DNA of 64,000 nt from Cyprinodon diabolis (lineage: Eukaryota > Chordata > Actinopteri > Cyprinodontiformes > Cyprinodontidae). This document shows, one piece after another, positions 45,798 through 59,100 of the stretch; within the stretch, counting starts at the first letter, position 1, and every line of letters begins with the position of its first letter. The stretch is from assembly GCA_030533445.1 (NCBI GenBank), contig JARPUW010000267.1, positions 186,001-250,000 on the forward strand, given 5' to 3'. The notes below the pieces were generated by a model. The model saw only the letters and a program-made list of their open reading frames with translations, searched no databases and was not told the DNA's origin. The position numbers and the translations under genes are program-made.

Positions 45798-46829
45798 TCA
45801 ATATGACGTCGGTCCACCCTTTGCAGCTAGAACAGCTTCAACTCTTCTGGGAAGGCTGTCCACAAGGTTTAGGAGTGTGTTTATGGGAATTTTTGACCAT
45901 TCTTCCAGAAGCGCATTTGTGAGGTCGCACACTGATGTTGGACGAGAAGGCCTGGCTCTCAGTCTCCGCTCTAATTCATCCCAAAGGTGTTCTATCGGGT
46001 TGAGGTCAGGACTCTGTGCAGGCCAGTCAAGTTCATCCACACCAGACTCTGTCATCCATGTCTTTATGGACCTTGCTTTGTGCACTGGTGCACAGTCATG
46101 TTGGAAGAGGAAGGGGCCAGCTCCAAACTGTTCCCACAAAGTTGGGAGCATGGAATTGTCCAAAATGTCTTGGTATGCTGAAGCATTCAGAGTTCCTTTC
46201 ACTGGAACTAAGGGGCCAAGCCCAGCTCCTGAAAAACAACCCCACACCATAATCCCCCCTCCACCAAACTTTACACTTGGCACAATGCAGTCAGACAAGT
46301 ACCGTTCTCCTGGCAACCGCCAAACCCAGACCCGTCCATCAGATTGCCAGATGGAGAAGCGCGATTCGTCACTCCAGAGAACGCGTCTCCACTGCTCTAG
46401 AGTCCAGTGGCGGCGTGCTTTACACCACCGCATCCGACGCTTTGCATTGCACTTGGTTATGTATGGCTTGGATGCAGCTGCTCGACCATGGAAACCCATT
46501 CCATGAAGCTCTCTGCGCACTGTTCTTGAGCTAATCTGAAGGCCACATGAAGTTTGGAGGTCTGTAGTGATTGACTCTGCAGAAAGTTGGCGACCTCTTC
46601 GCACTATGCGCTTCAGCATCCGCTGACCCCGCTCCGTCAGTTTACGTGGCCTACCACTTCGTGGCTGAGTTGCTGTCGTTCCCAAACACTTCCATTTTCT
46701 TATAATACAGCTGACAGTTGACTGTGGAATATTTAGGAGCGAGGAAATTTCACGACTGGATTTGTTGCACAGGTGGCATCCTATCACAGTTCCACGCTGG
46801 AATTCACTGAGCTCCTGAGAGCGACCCAT
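45798..46829 (-). CDS. Tc1-family transposase, 343 residues, uninterrupted
   Basis: This is a DDE/D recombinase that would cut the element out and join it to a TA target in the nucleus. Residues ~1-55 form the first helix-turn-helix of the paired-like DNA-binding region, with IPQSTVS in the recognition part. GRPR at 59-62 is the AT-hook-like linker. Residues ~65-125 form the second helix-turn-helix. The catalytic core carries D154 (LWSDES), the glycine-rich GGGGIMVWG at 189-197, D245 (QHDCAPVH) and E280 (DLNPIEHLW). There are exactly 34 residues between D245 and E280, the DD34E spacing of Tc1. The length fits full-length family members. The frame is open upstream to 46943, but I start at the ATG opening [10 protein letters not shown]. 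That is the usual family start, and the upstream part lies in the TATA/leader and inverted repeat. The stop is at 45798. No frameshift or stop is seen. Whether all substitutions are tolerated cannot be judged here. Confidence 0.95.
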   Translation of the reverse strand: MGRSQELSEFQRGTVIGCHLCNKSSREISSLLNIPQSTVSCIIRKWKCLGTTATQPRSGRPRKLTERGQRMLKRIVRRGRQLSAESITTDLQTSCGLQISSRTVRRELHGMGFHGRAAASKPYITKCNAKRRMRWCKARRHWTLEQWRRVLWSDESRFSIWQSDGRVWVWRLPGERYLSDCIVPSVKFGGGGIMVWGCFSGAGLGPLVPVKGTLNASAYQDILDNSMLPTLWEQFGAGPFLFQHDCAPVHKARSIKTWMTESGVDELDWPAQSPDLNPIEHLWDELERRLRARPSRPTSVCDLTNALLEEWSKIPINTLLNLVDSLPRRVEAVLAAKGGPTSY

Positions 46830-46876
46830 TCTTTCACAAATGTTTGTAAAAACAGTCTGCATGCCTAGGTGCTTGA

Positions 46877-46883
46877 ATTTATA
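46877..46883 (-). promoter_or_regulatory. Candidate TATA box of the Tc1 transposase
   Basis: TATAAAT on the minus strand lies 47 nt upstream of the chosen ATG (46829), between the right inverted repeat and the gene. The position suits a TATA box with a start site near 46850. This is inferred from motif and position only. Confidence 0.4.
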
Positions 46884-46934
46884 CACCTGTGGCCATGGAA
46901 GTGATTGGAACACCTGATTCCAATAATTTGGATG

Positions 46935-46963
46935 GGTGAGCAAATACTTTTGGCAATATAGTG
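46935..46963 (-). repeat. Tc1 right terminal inverted repeat, 29 bp
   Basis: Reverse complement of the left end with no mismatch. This end is upstream of the transposase gene. Confidence 0.95.
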
Positions 46964-46965
46964 TA
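46964..46965. repeat. TA target-site duplication, right
   Basis: TA follows the last base of the Tc1 element. Macrosatellite sequence resumes with TTAATCTAATGG. Confidence 0.93.
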
Positions 46966-48247
46966 TTAATCTAATGGAGGGTGAAAGGACTGATTTAACA
47001 TTGGGAAATGGATACTATATGACTGCTGTCCATGACACTTCCCTTGCCACTCAGCACTGATAGACTTTCAAAATAAGACTCCAGGGACCCTACAAAATAA
47101 AAGCCTCTATATTTTTTACATATATTTATTGCCCTATATGGCTCAACATTATGACCCAAACTCAACCCCGTTTTAGAGAATAGACTCTAGGAGACTGTTT
47201 AAAACACACCCTATAGCAAATTTCAAAATAAAAGCCTCCCATTTCCGCTTCATCTACTGCCCTAATAACATGGAAAAAGAGTGATTTAACGATTGGAAAG
47301 TAATCAACTATCATTGACGGGTCTGAACATTTTCTATAAACACAACTCTGTTGGACTTTCAAAATAAGACTCCAGGGACCCTACAAAATAAAAGCCTCTA
47401 GATTATACTAATGCATTAATTGATGCAAATGGCTCAACATTATGACCCAAACTCTTCCAGGTTGTTTTTATTAGACTCTAGTGACCTTTTCAAAACACAC
47501 CCAGAGCAAATTTCACAATAAAAGTCTCCCATTTACTCTGTAATACAGCAACTATTCACCTAATAACATGGAAAACCAGTGATTTAACATTTGGAAATGG
47601 ATTCTATATCACTGCTGGGCGTGACCCATCTTTTGATGCACATTCATGATAGACTTTCAAAATAAGACTACAAGGACTCTACAGAATAAAAGCCTCTTCC
47701 TTATACACACTCATACATTCTGGCATATTGCTCATTGCCATTGGTGATTTCATCACTGCAATGGCTCTTAGAAGGCGGGCGGAGCCCGCCAATGGTAACA
47801 GGCGGGCGGAGCCCGCCAAAGGTGATTACATCACTGCAATGGCTCTTAGCAGGCGGGCGGAGCCCGCCATTGGTGATTTCATCACTGCAATGGCTCTTAG
47901 AAGGCGGGCAGAGCCCGCCATTGGTGATTTTTTTCTTCACTGAGATGGCTCCTAGCAGGCGGGCGAAGCCCGCCAACTGGGCTTTACCCACTGTGTTTCA
48001 ATATGGACAACCCATATTACCCTTGTGCATCATACGCTGTGCACGTCTATTTCCCAGATTTCAGCACAAGTGGCACACAGCTCTCTTTGCCCATGAACTT
48101 GCCCTCTTTCCTTCCCTCAGCAGCCCTCAAAGGCGTAAGCAGTTGGTCTGGGGAGCCCCGACGTCACTTGCCAGGGCCGTATTGGCCCGGTTCCCCAGAC
48201 GGGCAGTAGGTGGCCCCCCTCAAAATTTCTTTAGAAATTTTCTAGTT

Positions 48248-48320
48248 GGGGGGCCACATGCCGAAGGCATGGCCCACCTACTACTATTGCACATATTTAT
48301 TCCGCGTATTATTATTATTA
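48248..48320 (+). repeat. ~70 bp hairpin minisatellite, one copy (unit 15)
   Basis: A single copy at the standard insertion point, with the invariant hairpin part and a (TTA)n tail. Confidence 0.92.
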
Positions 48321-49785
48321 TAATTCTCCCGTATACCCAAAACTTCGGCGCGTAACTAGTCCCGCACGGTTTGGCGGATCGGGCCCAAAGTTGGCACACG
48401 CGTCGGGACCAATGGGGTGATGTGTGCTTGTATAAAACTTTCTCATTAGTCCGAAGGTTTGCGAATTATTAGCGAAAACGTCGCAAAAAAATCCCATAGG
48501 AAATGAATGGGGAGAGGAAAAAAAAAGCATAAAAAACAGCACTTCACTGTGTCGGCATACATTCACCTAGAAAAACAGTTTGAAGCTCAGTTTGTAGATA
48601 AATCCTTCGTCTATTTAAAACTGAAGACGGTATGTTGATAACTGCTACGGTTTTTGTATAATCAGACCTCAAGCGCCACAAAGTTTTAGCAAAATCCAGC
48701 CTGCTAGAGTGGAGCAACTGAAAAGCTAGAGTGTGAGGCAGGCGTTTTTTAAACACAAAAAAACATTTTAAACTCGCCCTCACGGCCACATATTTATAGC
48801 TAGAGTCACCATTTTTGGTCAGTTTGTAGACTGAAATCTCTGGACCCACACAATATCTTCGGAATTACGGTAGGATTAATACTTTTCCTTAAAAACCCTC
48901 CAGACCGACCTAAAGTCGATGAAAATCAGAGCCGTTTTTCATTGGTTTTGGAGCAGAAGAGGGGAGAAAAACGAATCCGACTATGTGTTTTAAACTCGTC
49001 ATAAATATTTTTCTGAATGACACACATACACCAAAGTTGGCATAGTTGGAGTCGAAGGATGACTGACGCTCACGGTGAAAAAATTTTTTGAATAACTCAT
49101 ACGGTTTTTGCTCAGCAGTCGTTTGTTCGGAGGACATTTTAAGCACCTGAAAGCTGAGTGACAGTGACCTGCTGCAGCTAGCTCAATTAGAAGCTTAGGT
49201 GTGATGAAACGTTTTTTCTTTTTCTTTCTCTTCCCATTCAGTTTGTAGATGACCTACAGCCATGAAAGTTACTCCAATTGAAGACAAGATATAGCTGTCG
49301 CTTAGATAAAAAGAATTTTTCAGATACCTTTTACGGTTTTTACTCAGCAGTCGTTTGTTCGGAGGGGTGCTTTAGCAGCTAAAAGGTGAGTGAGAGTGAG
49401 GTCCTGCAGTTCAAACAAAGGGAGGAGCAGGTGGGCCAACCATTTTGTTTGTGCTTCGTTTTGGGTTGTGAAAGACCTACAGACATGAAGGTTACCCCAG
49501 TCTGAGACAAAGGATAGATGTTGCTTTCACTGAAAGAATTTTTCAGATATCTTTTACGGTTTTTGCTCAGCAGTCGTTTGTTCGGAGGGTAAGCACCTGG
49601 AAGCTAGCTGACAGTTAGCTTCTGCAGCAGCCTGCTAGAGTGCAGCTGCTGAAATCTTAGTGTGAGGCGGCCATTTTTTAAGATCAAACATCTTATTCTC
49701 GCCCTCACGGCCACATATTTGGAGCTACAGTCACCATTTTTGGTCAGTTTGTAGACTGAAACCTCTGGACTCACACAATGTCTTC

Positions 49786-52700
49786 GGAATTACGGTAGGA
49801 TTAATACTTTGCCTTAAAAACCCTCCAGACCAACCTAAAGTGGATGAGAGTTTCAGCCTTTCTCCATTCTTTTTGAGCTGAAGATGGGAGAAAAACGAAT
49901 CAGACTATGTGTTTTCAACTCGTCATAAATATTTTTCTGAATGACACACATACACCAAAGTTGGTATAGTTGGAGTCGAAGGATTGCTGATGCTCATGGT
50001 GAAAATGTTTTTTGAATAACTCATACGGTTTTTGATCAGTAGTCGTTTGTTCGGTGCCGTTCTTCCCATACAAAAAAGCCTGGGAAGAAGAAACCAATAG
50101 TGAGTGCAGCTGTTGTCTGTGTCAGTGAGAGGCTCGTTAAGCGTTGTCAAGGTTACCAAGCTTCAAACAGATTTTACCTCTGCTGTTTTAAACAGCACAT
50201 ATTAATCTAATGGAGGGTGAAAGGACTGATTTAACATTGGGAAATGGATACTATATGACTGCTGTACATGACACTTCCCTTGCCACTCAGCACTGATAGA
50301 CTTTCAAAATAAGACTCCAGGGACCCTACAAAATAAAAGCCTCTATATTTTTTACATATATTTATTGCTCTATATGGCTCAACATTATGACCCAAACTCA
50401 ACCCCGTTTTAGAGAATAGACTCTAGGAGACTGTTTAAAACACACCCTATAGCAAATTTCAAAATAAAAGCCTCCCATTTCCGCTTCATCTACTGCCCTA
50501 ATAACATGGAAAAAGAGTGATTTAACGATTGGAAAGTAATCAACTATCATTGACGGGTCTGAACATTTTCTATAAACACAACTCTGTTGGACTTTCAAAA
50601 TAAGACTCCAGGGACCCTACAAAATAAAAGCCTCTAGATTATAGTAATGCATTAATTGATGCAAATGGCTCAACATTATGACCCAAACTCTTCCAGGTTG
50701 TTTTTATTAGACTCTAGTGACCTTTTCAAAACACACCCCAGAGCAAATTTCACAATAAAAGTCTCCCATTTACTCTGTAATACAGCAACTATTCACCTAA
50801 TAACATGGAAAACCAGTGATTTAACATTTGGAAATGGATTCTATATCACTGCTGGGCGTGACCCATCTTTTGATGCACATTCATGATAGACTTTCAAAAT
50901 AAGACTACAAGGACTCTACAGAATAAAAGCCTCTTCCTTATACACACTCATACATTCTGGCATATTGCTCATTGCCATTGGTGATTTCATCACTGCAATG
51001 GCTCTTAGAAGGCGGGCGGAGCCCGCCAATGGTAACAGGCGGGCGGAGCCCGCCAAAGGTGATTACATCACTGCAATGGCTCTTAGCAGGCGGGCGGAGC
51101 CCGCCATTGGTGATTTCATCACTGCAATGGCTCTTAGAAGGCGGGCAGAGCCCGCCATTGGTGATTTTTTTCTTCACTGAGATGGCTCCTAGCAGGCGGG
51201 CGAAGCCCGCCAACTGGGCTTTACCCACTGTGTTTCAATATGGACAACCCATATTACCCTTGTGCATCATACTCTGTGCACGTCTATTTCCCAGATTTCA
51301 GCACAAGTGGCACACAGCTCTCTTTGCCCATGAACTTGCCCTCTTTCCTTCCCTCAGCAGCCCTCAAAGGCGTAAGCAGTTGGTCTGGGGAGCCCCGACG
51401 TCACTTGCCAGGGCCGTATTGGCCCGGTTCCCCAGACGGGCAGTAGGTGGCCCCCCTCAAAATTTCTTTAGAAATTTTCTAGTTGGGGGGCCACATGCCG
51501 AAGGCATGGCCCACCTACTACTATTGCACATATTTATTCCGCGTATTATTATTATTATTATAATTCTCCCGTATACCCAAAACTTCGGCGCGTAACTAGT
51601 CCCGCACGGTTTGGCGGATCGGGCCCAAAGTTGGCACACGCGTCGGGACCAATGGGGTGATGTGTGCTTGTATAAAACTTTCTCATTAGTCCGAAGGTTT
51701 GCGAATTATTAGCGAAAACGTCGCAAAAAAATCCCATAGGAAATGAATGGGAAGAGGTAAAAAAAAGCATAAAAAACAGCACTTCACTGTGTCGGCATAC
51801 ATTCACCTAGAAAAACAGTTTGAAGCTCAGTTTGTAGATAAATCCTTCGTCTATTTAAAACTGAAGACGGTATGTTGATAACTGCTACGGTTTTTGTATA
51901 ATCAGACCTCAAGCGCCACAAAGTTTTAGCAAAATCCAGCCTGCTAGAGTGGAGCAACTGAAAAGCTAGAGTGTGAGGCAGGCGTTTTTTAAACACAAAA
52001 AAACATTTTAAACTCGCCCTCACGGCCACATATTTATAGCTAGAGTCACCATTTTTGGTCAGTTTGTAGACTGAAATCTCTGGACCCACACAATATCTTC
52101 GGAATTACGGTAGGATTAATACTTTTCCTTAAAAACCCTCCAGACCGACCTAAAGTCGATGAAAATCAGAGCCGTTTTTCATTGGTTTTGGAGCAGAAGA
52201 GGGGAGAAAAACGAATCAGACTATGTGTTTTAAACTCGTCATAAATATTTTTCTGAATGACACACATACACCAAAGTTGGCATAGTTGGAGTCGAAGGAT
52301 GACTGACGCTCACGGTGAAAAAATTTTTTGAATAACTCATACGGTTTTTGCTCAGCAGTCGTTTGTTCGGAGGACATTTTAAGCACCTGAAAGCTGAGTG
52401 ACAGTGACCTGCTGCAGCTAGCTCAATTAGAAGCTTAGGTGTGATGAAACGTTTTTTCTTTTTCTTTCTCTTCCCATTCAGTTTGTAGATGACCTACAGC
52501 CATGAAAGTTACTCCAATCGAAGACAAGATATAGCTGTCGCTTAGATAAAAAGAATTTTTCAGATACCTTTTACAGTTTTTACTCAGCAGTCGTTTGTTC
52601 GGAGGGGTGCTTTAGCAGCTAAAAGGTGAGTGAGAGTGAGGTCCTGCAGTTAAAAGAAAGGGAGGAGCAGGTGGGCCAACCATTTTGTTTGTGCTTCGTT

Positions 52701-53026
52701 TTGGGTTGTGAAAGACCTACAGACATGAAGGTTACCCCAGTCTGAGACAAAGGATAGATGTTGCTTTCACTGAAAGAATTTTTCAGATATCTTTTACGGT
52801 TTTTGCTCAGCAGTCGTTTGTTCGGAGGGTAAGCACCTGGAAGCTAGCTGACAGTTAGCTTCTGCAGCAGCCTGCTAGAGTGCAGCTGCTGAAATCTTAG
52901 TGTGAGGCGGCCATTTTTTTCAGATCAAACATCTTATTCTCGCCCTCACGGCCACATATTTGGAGCTACAGTCACCATTTTTGGTCAGTTTGTAGACTAA
53001 AACCTCTGGACTCACACAATGTCTTC
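49786..53026 (+). repeat. Macrosatellite unit 16 (3241 bp)
   Basis: First half as in units 9 and 19 (ACTTTGCCTT, GCTGTACATGAC, ATTATAGTAATGC), but with all five GC hairpins and one ~70 bp minisatellite copy. The second half carries GGGAAGAGGTAAAA and GTAGACTAAAACC as in unit 7. This is a mosaic. Confidence 0.95.
51485..51560 (+). repeat. ~70 bp hairpin minisatellite, one copy (unit 16)
   Basis: A single copy. Its close relatives units 9 and 19 have none, so copy number changes faster than the surrounding unit. Confidence 0.92.
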
Positions 53027-56000
53027 GGAATTACGGTAGGATTAATACTTTTCCTTAAAAACCCTCCAGACCAACCTAAAGTCGATGAGAGTTTCAGCCT
53101 TTCTCTATTCTTTTTGAGCTGAAGATGGGAGAGAAACGAATCAGACTATGTGTTTTCAACTCGTCATAAATATTTTTCTGAATGACACACATACACCAAA
53201 GTTGGTATAGTTGGAGTCGAAGGATTGCTGATGCTCATGGTGAAAATGTTTTTTGAATAACTCATACGGTTTTTGATCAGTAGTCGTTTGTTCGGTGCCG
53301 TTCTTCCCATACAAAAAAGCCTGGGAAGAAGAAACCAATAGTGAGTGCAGCTGTTGTCTGTGTCAGTGAGAGGCTCGTTAAGCGTTGTCAAGGTTACCAA
53401 GCTTCAAACAGATTTTACCTCTGCTGTTTTAAACAGCACATATTAATCTAATGGAGGGTGAAAGGACTGATTTAACATTGGGAAATGGATACTATATGAC
53501 TGCTGTCCATGACACTTCCCTTGCCACTCAGCACTGATAGACTTTCAAAATAAGACTCCAGGGACCCTACAAAATAAAAGCCTCTATATTTTTTACATAT
53601 ATTTATTGCCCTATATGGCTCAACATTATGACCCAAACTCAACCCCGTTTTAGAGAATAGACTCTAGGAGACTGTTTAAAACACACCCTATAGCAAATTT
53701 CAAAATAAAAGCTTCCCATTTCCGCTTCATCTACTGCCCTAATAACATGGAAAAAGAGTGATTTAACGATTGGAAAGTAATCAACTATCATTGACGGGTC
53801 TGAACATTTTCTATAAACACAACTCTGTTGGACTTTCAAAATAAGACTCCAGCGACCCTACAAAATAAAAGCCTCTAGATTATACTAATGCATTAATTGA
53901 TGCAAATGGCTCAACATTATGACCCAAACTCTTCCAGGTTGTTTTTATTAGACTCTAGTGACCTTTTCAAAACACACCCCAGAGCAAATTTCACAATAAA
54001 AGTCTCCCATTTACTCTGTAATAAAGCAACTATTCACCTAATAACATGGAAAACCAGTGATTTAACATTTGGAAATGGATTCTATATCACTGCTGGGCGT
54101 GACCCATCTTTTGATGCACATTCATGATAGACTTTCAAAATAAGACTACAAGGACTCTACAGAATAAAAGCCTCTTCCTTATACACACTCATACATTCTG
54201 GCATATTGCTCATTGCCATTGGTGATTTCATCACTGCAATGGCTCTTAGAAGGAGGGCGGAGCCCGCCAATGGTAACAGGCGGGCGGAGCCCGCCAAAGG
54301 TGATTACATCACTGCAATGGCTCTTAGCAGGCGGGCGGAGCCCGCCATTGGTGATTTCATCACTGCAATGGCTCTTAGAAGGCGGGCAGAGCCCGCCATT
54401 GGTGATTTTTTTCTTCACTGAGATGGATCCCAGAAGGCGGGCGAAGCCCGCAAACTGGGCTTTACCCACTGTGTTTCAATATGGACAACCCATATTACCC
54501 TTGTGCATCATACGCTGTGCACGTCTATTTCCCAGATTTCAGCACAAGTGGCACACAGCTCTCTTTGCCCATGAACTTGCCCTCTTTCCTTCCCTCAGCA
54601 GCCCTCAAAGGCGTAAGCAGTTGGTCTGGGGAGCCCCGACGTCACTTGCCAGGGCCGTATTGGCCCGGTTCCCCAGACGGGCAGTAGGTGGCCCCCCTCA
54701 AAATTTCTTTAGAAATTTTCTAGTTATTATAATTCTCCCGTATACCCAAAACTTCGGCACGTAACTAGTCCCGCACGGTTTGGCGGATCGGGCCCAAAGT
54801 TGGCACACGCGTTGGGACCAATGGGGTGATGTGTGCTTGTATAAAACTTTCTCATTAGTCCGAAGGTTTGCGAATTATTAGCGAAAATGTCGCAAAAAAA
54901 TCCCATAGGAAATGAATGGGGAGAGGAAAAAAAAGCATAAAAAACAGCACTTCACTGTGTCGGCATACATTCACCTAGAAAAACAGTTTGAAGCTCAGTT
55001 TGTAGATAAATCCTTCGTCTATTTAAAACTGAAGACGGTATGTTGATAACTGCTACGGTTTTTGTATAATCAGACCTCAAGCGCCACAAAGTTTTAGCAA
55101 AATCCAGCCTGCTAGAGTGGAGCAACTGAAAAGCTAGAGTGTGAGGCAGGCGTTTTTTAAACACAAAAAAACATTTTAAACTCGCCCTCACGGCCACATA
55201 TTTATAGCTAGAGTCACCATTTTTGGTCAGTTTGTAGACTGAAATCTCTGGACCCACACAATATCTTCGGAATTACGGTAGGATTAATACTTTTCCTTAA
55301 AAACCCTCCAGACCGACCTAAAGTCGATGAAAATCAGAGCCGTTTTTCATTGGTTTTGGAGCAGAAGAGGGGAGAAAAACGAATCAGACTATGTGTTTTC
55401 AGCTCGTCATAAATATTTTTCTGAATGACACACATACACCAAAGTTGGCATAGTTGGAGTCGAAGGATGGCTGACGCTCACGGTGAAAAAATATTTTGAA
55501 TAACTCATACGGTTTTTGCTCAGCAGTCGTTTGTTCGGAGGACATTTTAAGCAGCTGAAAGCTGGGGGAGAGTGTCCTGCTGCAGCTAGCTCAATTAGAA
55601 GATCAGGTGTGACAAAACGTTTTTTCTTTTTCTTTCTCTTCCCATTCAGGTTTTAGATGACCTACAGCCATGAAAGTTACTCCAATTGAAGACAAGATAT
55701 AGCTGTCGCTTAGATAAAAATAATTTTTCAGATACCTTTTATGGTTTTTACTCAGCAGTCGTTTGTTCGGAGGGGTGCTTTAGCAGCTGAAAGGTGAGTG
55801 AGAGTGAGGTCCTGCAGTTAAAAGAAAGGGAGGAGCAGGTGGGCCAACCATTTTGTTTTTGCTTCGTTTTGGGTTGTGAAAGACCTACAGACATGAAGGT
55901 TACCCCAGTCTGAGACAAAGGATAGATGTTGCTTTCACTGAAAGAATTTTTCAGATACCTTTTACGGTTTTTGCTCAGCAGTCGTTTGTTCGGAGGGTAA

Positions 56001-56194
56001 GCACCTGGAAGCTAGCTGACAGTTAGCTTCTGCAGCAGCCTGCTAGAGTGCAGCTGCTGAAATCTTAGTGTGAGGCGGCCATTTTTTTAAGATCAAACAT
56101 CTTATTCTCGCCCTCACGGCCACATATTTGGACCTACAGTCACCATTTTTGGTCAGTTTGTAGACTGAAACCTCTGGACTCACACAATGTCTTC
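53027..56194 (+). repeat. Macrosatellite unit 17 (3168 bp)
   Basis: The first half matches unit 8 (AAAGCTTCCC, TAATAAAGC, GGAGGGCGG). It then switches at the last hairpins to the unit 3/7 type (GATGGATCCCAG near 54424). The G segment is distinctive: GCAGCTGAAAGCTGGGGGAGAG near 55551 and GACAAAACG. No ~70 bp minisatellite. Confidence 0.95.
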
Positions 56195-59100
56195 GGAATT
56201 ACGGTAGGATTAATACTTTTCCTTAAAAACCCTCCAGACCAACCTAAAGTCGATGAGTTTCAGCGTTTCTCCATTCTTTTTGAGCTGAAGATGGGAGAAA
56301 AACGAATGAGACTATGTGTTTTCAAGTCGTCATAAATATTGTTCTGAATGACACACATACACCAAAGTTGGTATAGTTGGAGTCGAAGGATTGCTGATGC
56401 TCATGGTGAAATTTTTTTTTTAATAACTCATACTCATATTTTTGCTCAGCAGTCGTTTGTTCGGAGCAGTTTTTCCAATACAAAAAAGCCTGAGAAGAAG
56501 AAACCAATAGTGAGTGCAGCTGTTGTCTGTGTCAGTGAGAGGCTCATTAAGCGTTGTCAGGGTAACCAAGCTTCAAACAGATTTTACCTCTGCTGTTTTA
56601 AACAGCACATATTAATCTAATGGAGGGTGAAAGCACTGATTTAACATTGGGAAATGAATACTATATGACTGCTGTCCATGACACTTCCCTTGCCACTCAG
56701 CACTGATAGACTTTCAAAATAAGACTCCAGGGACCCTTCAAAATAAAAGCCTCTATATTTTTTATATATATTTATTGCCCTATATGGCTCAACATTATGA
56801 ACCAAACTCAACCCCATTTTAGAGAATAGACTCTAGGAGACTGTTTAAAACACACCCTATGGCAAATTTCAAAATAAAAGCCTCCCATTTCCGCTTCATC
56901 TACTGCCCTAATAACATGGAAAAAGAGTGATTTAACGATTGGAAAGTAATCAACTATCATTGATGGGTCTGAACATTTTCTATAAACACAACTCTGTTGG
57001 ACTTTCAAAATAAGACTCCAGGGACCCTACAAAATAAAAGCCTCTAGATTATACTAATGCATTAATTGATGCAAATGGCTCAACATTATGACCCAAACTC
57101 TTCCAGGTTGTTTTTATTAGACTCTAGTGACCTTTTCAAAACACACCCCAGAGCAAATTTCACAATAAAAGTCTCCCATTTACTCTGTAATACAGCAACT
57201 ATTCAACTAATAACATGGAAAACCAGTGATTTAACATTTGGAAATGGATTCTATATCACTGCTGGGCATGACCCATCTTTTGATGCACATCCATGATGGA
57301 CTTTCAAAATAAGACTACAGGGACTCTACAGAATAAAAGCCTCTTCCTTATACACACTCATACATTCTGGCATATTGCTCATTGCCATTGGTGATTTCAT
57401 CACTGCAATGGCTCTTAGAAGGCGGGCGGAGCCCGCCAATGGTAACAGGCGGGCGGAGCCCGCCAAAGGTGATTACATCACTGCAATGGCTCTTAGCAGG
57501 CGGGCGGAGCCCGCCATTGGTGATTTCATCACTGCAATCGCTCTTAGAAGGCGGGCAGAGCCCGCCATTGGTGATTTTTTTCTTCACTGAGATGGCTCCT
57601 AGCAGGCGGGCGAAGCCCGCCAACTGGGCTTTACCCACTGTGTTTCCATATGGACAACCCATATTACCCTTGTGCATCATACGCTGTGCACGTCTATTTC
57701 CCAGATTTCAGCACAAGTGGCACACAGCTCTCTTTGCCCATGAACTTGCCCTCTTTCCTTCCCTCAGCAGCCCTCAAAGGCGTAAGCAGTTGGTCTGGGG
57801 AGCCCCGACGTCACTTGCCAGGGCCGTATTGGCCCGGTTCCCCAGACGGGCAGTAGGTGGCCCCCCTCAAAATTTCTTTAGAAATTTTCTAGTTGGGGGG
57901 CCACATGCCGAAGGCATGGCCCACCTACTACTATTGCACATATTTATTCCGCGTATTATTATTATTATAATTCTCCCGTATACCCAAAACTTCGGCGCGT
58001 AACTAGTCCCGCACGGTTTGGCGGATCGGGCCCAAAGTTGGCACACGCGTCGGGACCAATGGGGTGATGTGTGCTTGTATAAAACTTTCTCATTAGTCCG
58101 AAGGTTTGCGAATTATTAGCGAAAACGTCGCAAAAAAATCCCATAGGAAATGAATGGGGAGAGGAAAAAAAAAGCATAAAAAACAGCACTTCACTGTGTC
58201 GGCATACATTCACCTAGAAAAACAGTTTGAAGCTCAGTTTGTAGATAAATCCTTCGTCTATTTAAAACTGAAGACGGTATGTTGATAACTGCTACGGTTT
58301 TTGTATAATCAGACCTCAAGCGCCACAAAGTTTTAGCAAAATCCAGCCTGCTAGAGTGGAGCAACTGAAAAGCTAGAGTGTGAGGCAGGCGTTTTTTAAA
58401 CACAAAAAAACATTTTAAACTCGCCCTCACGGCCACATATTTATAGCTAGAGTCACCATTTTTGGTCAGTTTGTAGACTGAAATCTCTGGACCCACACAA
58501 TATCTTCGGAATTACGGTAGGATTAATACTTTTCCTTAAAAACCCTCCAGACCGACCTAAAGTCGATGAAAATCAGAGCCGTTTTTCATTGGTTTTGGAG
58601 CAGAAGAGGGGAGAAAAACGAATCCGACTATGTGTTTTAAACTCGTCATAAATATTTTTCTGAATGACACACATACACCAAAGTTGGCATAGTTGGAGTC
58701 GAAGGATGACTGACGCTCACGGTGAAAAAATTTTTTGAATAACTCATACGGTTTTTGCTCAGCAGTCGTTTGTTCGGAGGACATTTTAAGCACCTGAAAG
58801 CTGAGTGACAGTGACCTGCTGCAGCTAGCTCAATTAGAAGCTTAGGTGTGATGAAACGTTTTTTCTTTTTCTTTCTCTTCCCATTCAGTTTGTAGATGAC
58901 CTACAGCCATGAAAGTTACTCCAATTGAAGACAAGATATAGCTGTCGCTTAGATAAAAAGAATTTTTCAGATACCTTTTACGGTTTTTACTCAGCAGTCG
59001 TTTGTTCGGAGGGGTGCTTTAGCAGCTAAAAGGTGAGTGAGAGTGAGGTCCTGCAGTTCAAACAAAGGGAGGAGCAGGTGGGCCAACCATTTTGTTTGTG

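Larger units (their letters stand above)
45716..46963 (-). mobile_element. Tc1/mariner DNA transposon, complete, 1248 bp
   Basis: The element has 29-bp perfect terminal inverted repeats, one uninterrupted transposase frame on the minus strand, and a TA duplication at 45714-45715 and 46964-46965. Other units show the empty site ACATATTAATCTAATGG. It inserted into the TA of that site. Size, TA target and single intronless gene fit the Tc1 family, which moves by cut-and-paste through a DDE transposase. I see no internal direct repeat copy inside the right end, so this is the short-inverted-repeat type. Presence in only one of twenty units means it arrived after this part of the array formed, or that it is recent and unspread. 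The 256-residue plus-strand frame across it is only the antisense of the transposase. Confidence 0.97.
45300..49785 (+). repeat. Macrosatellite unit 15 (4486 bp with Tc1 insertion)
   Basis: Removing the 1248-bp transposon and one TA leaves 3236 bp, the baseline plus one ~70 bp minisatellite copy. The 5' part shares GGCTCCTTAAG with unit 4. CGAATCCGACT near 48973 links it to units 8, 13 and 18. It is the only unit interrupted by a mobile element. Confidence 0.95.

Noticed and set aside
45736..46506. A 256-codon plus-strand frame across the Tc1 element
   Set aside because: It is the antisense of the well-supported transposase and has no recognisable domain.
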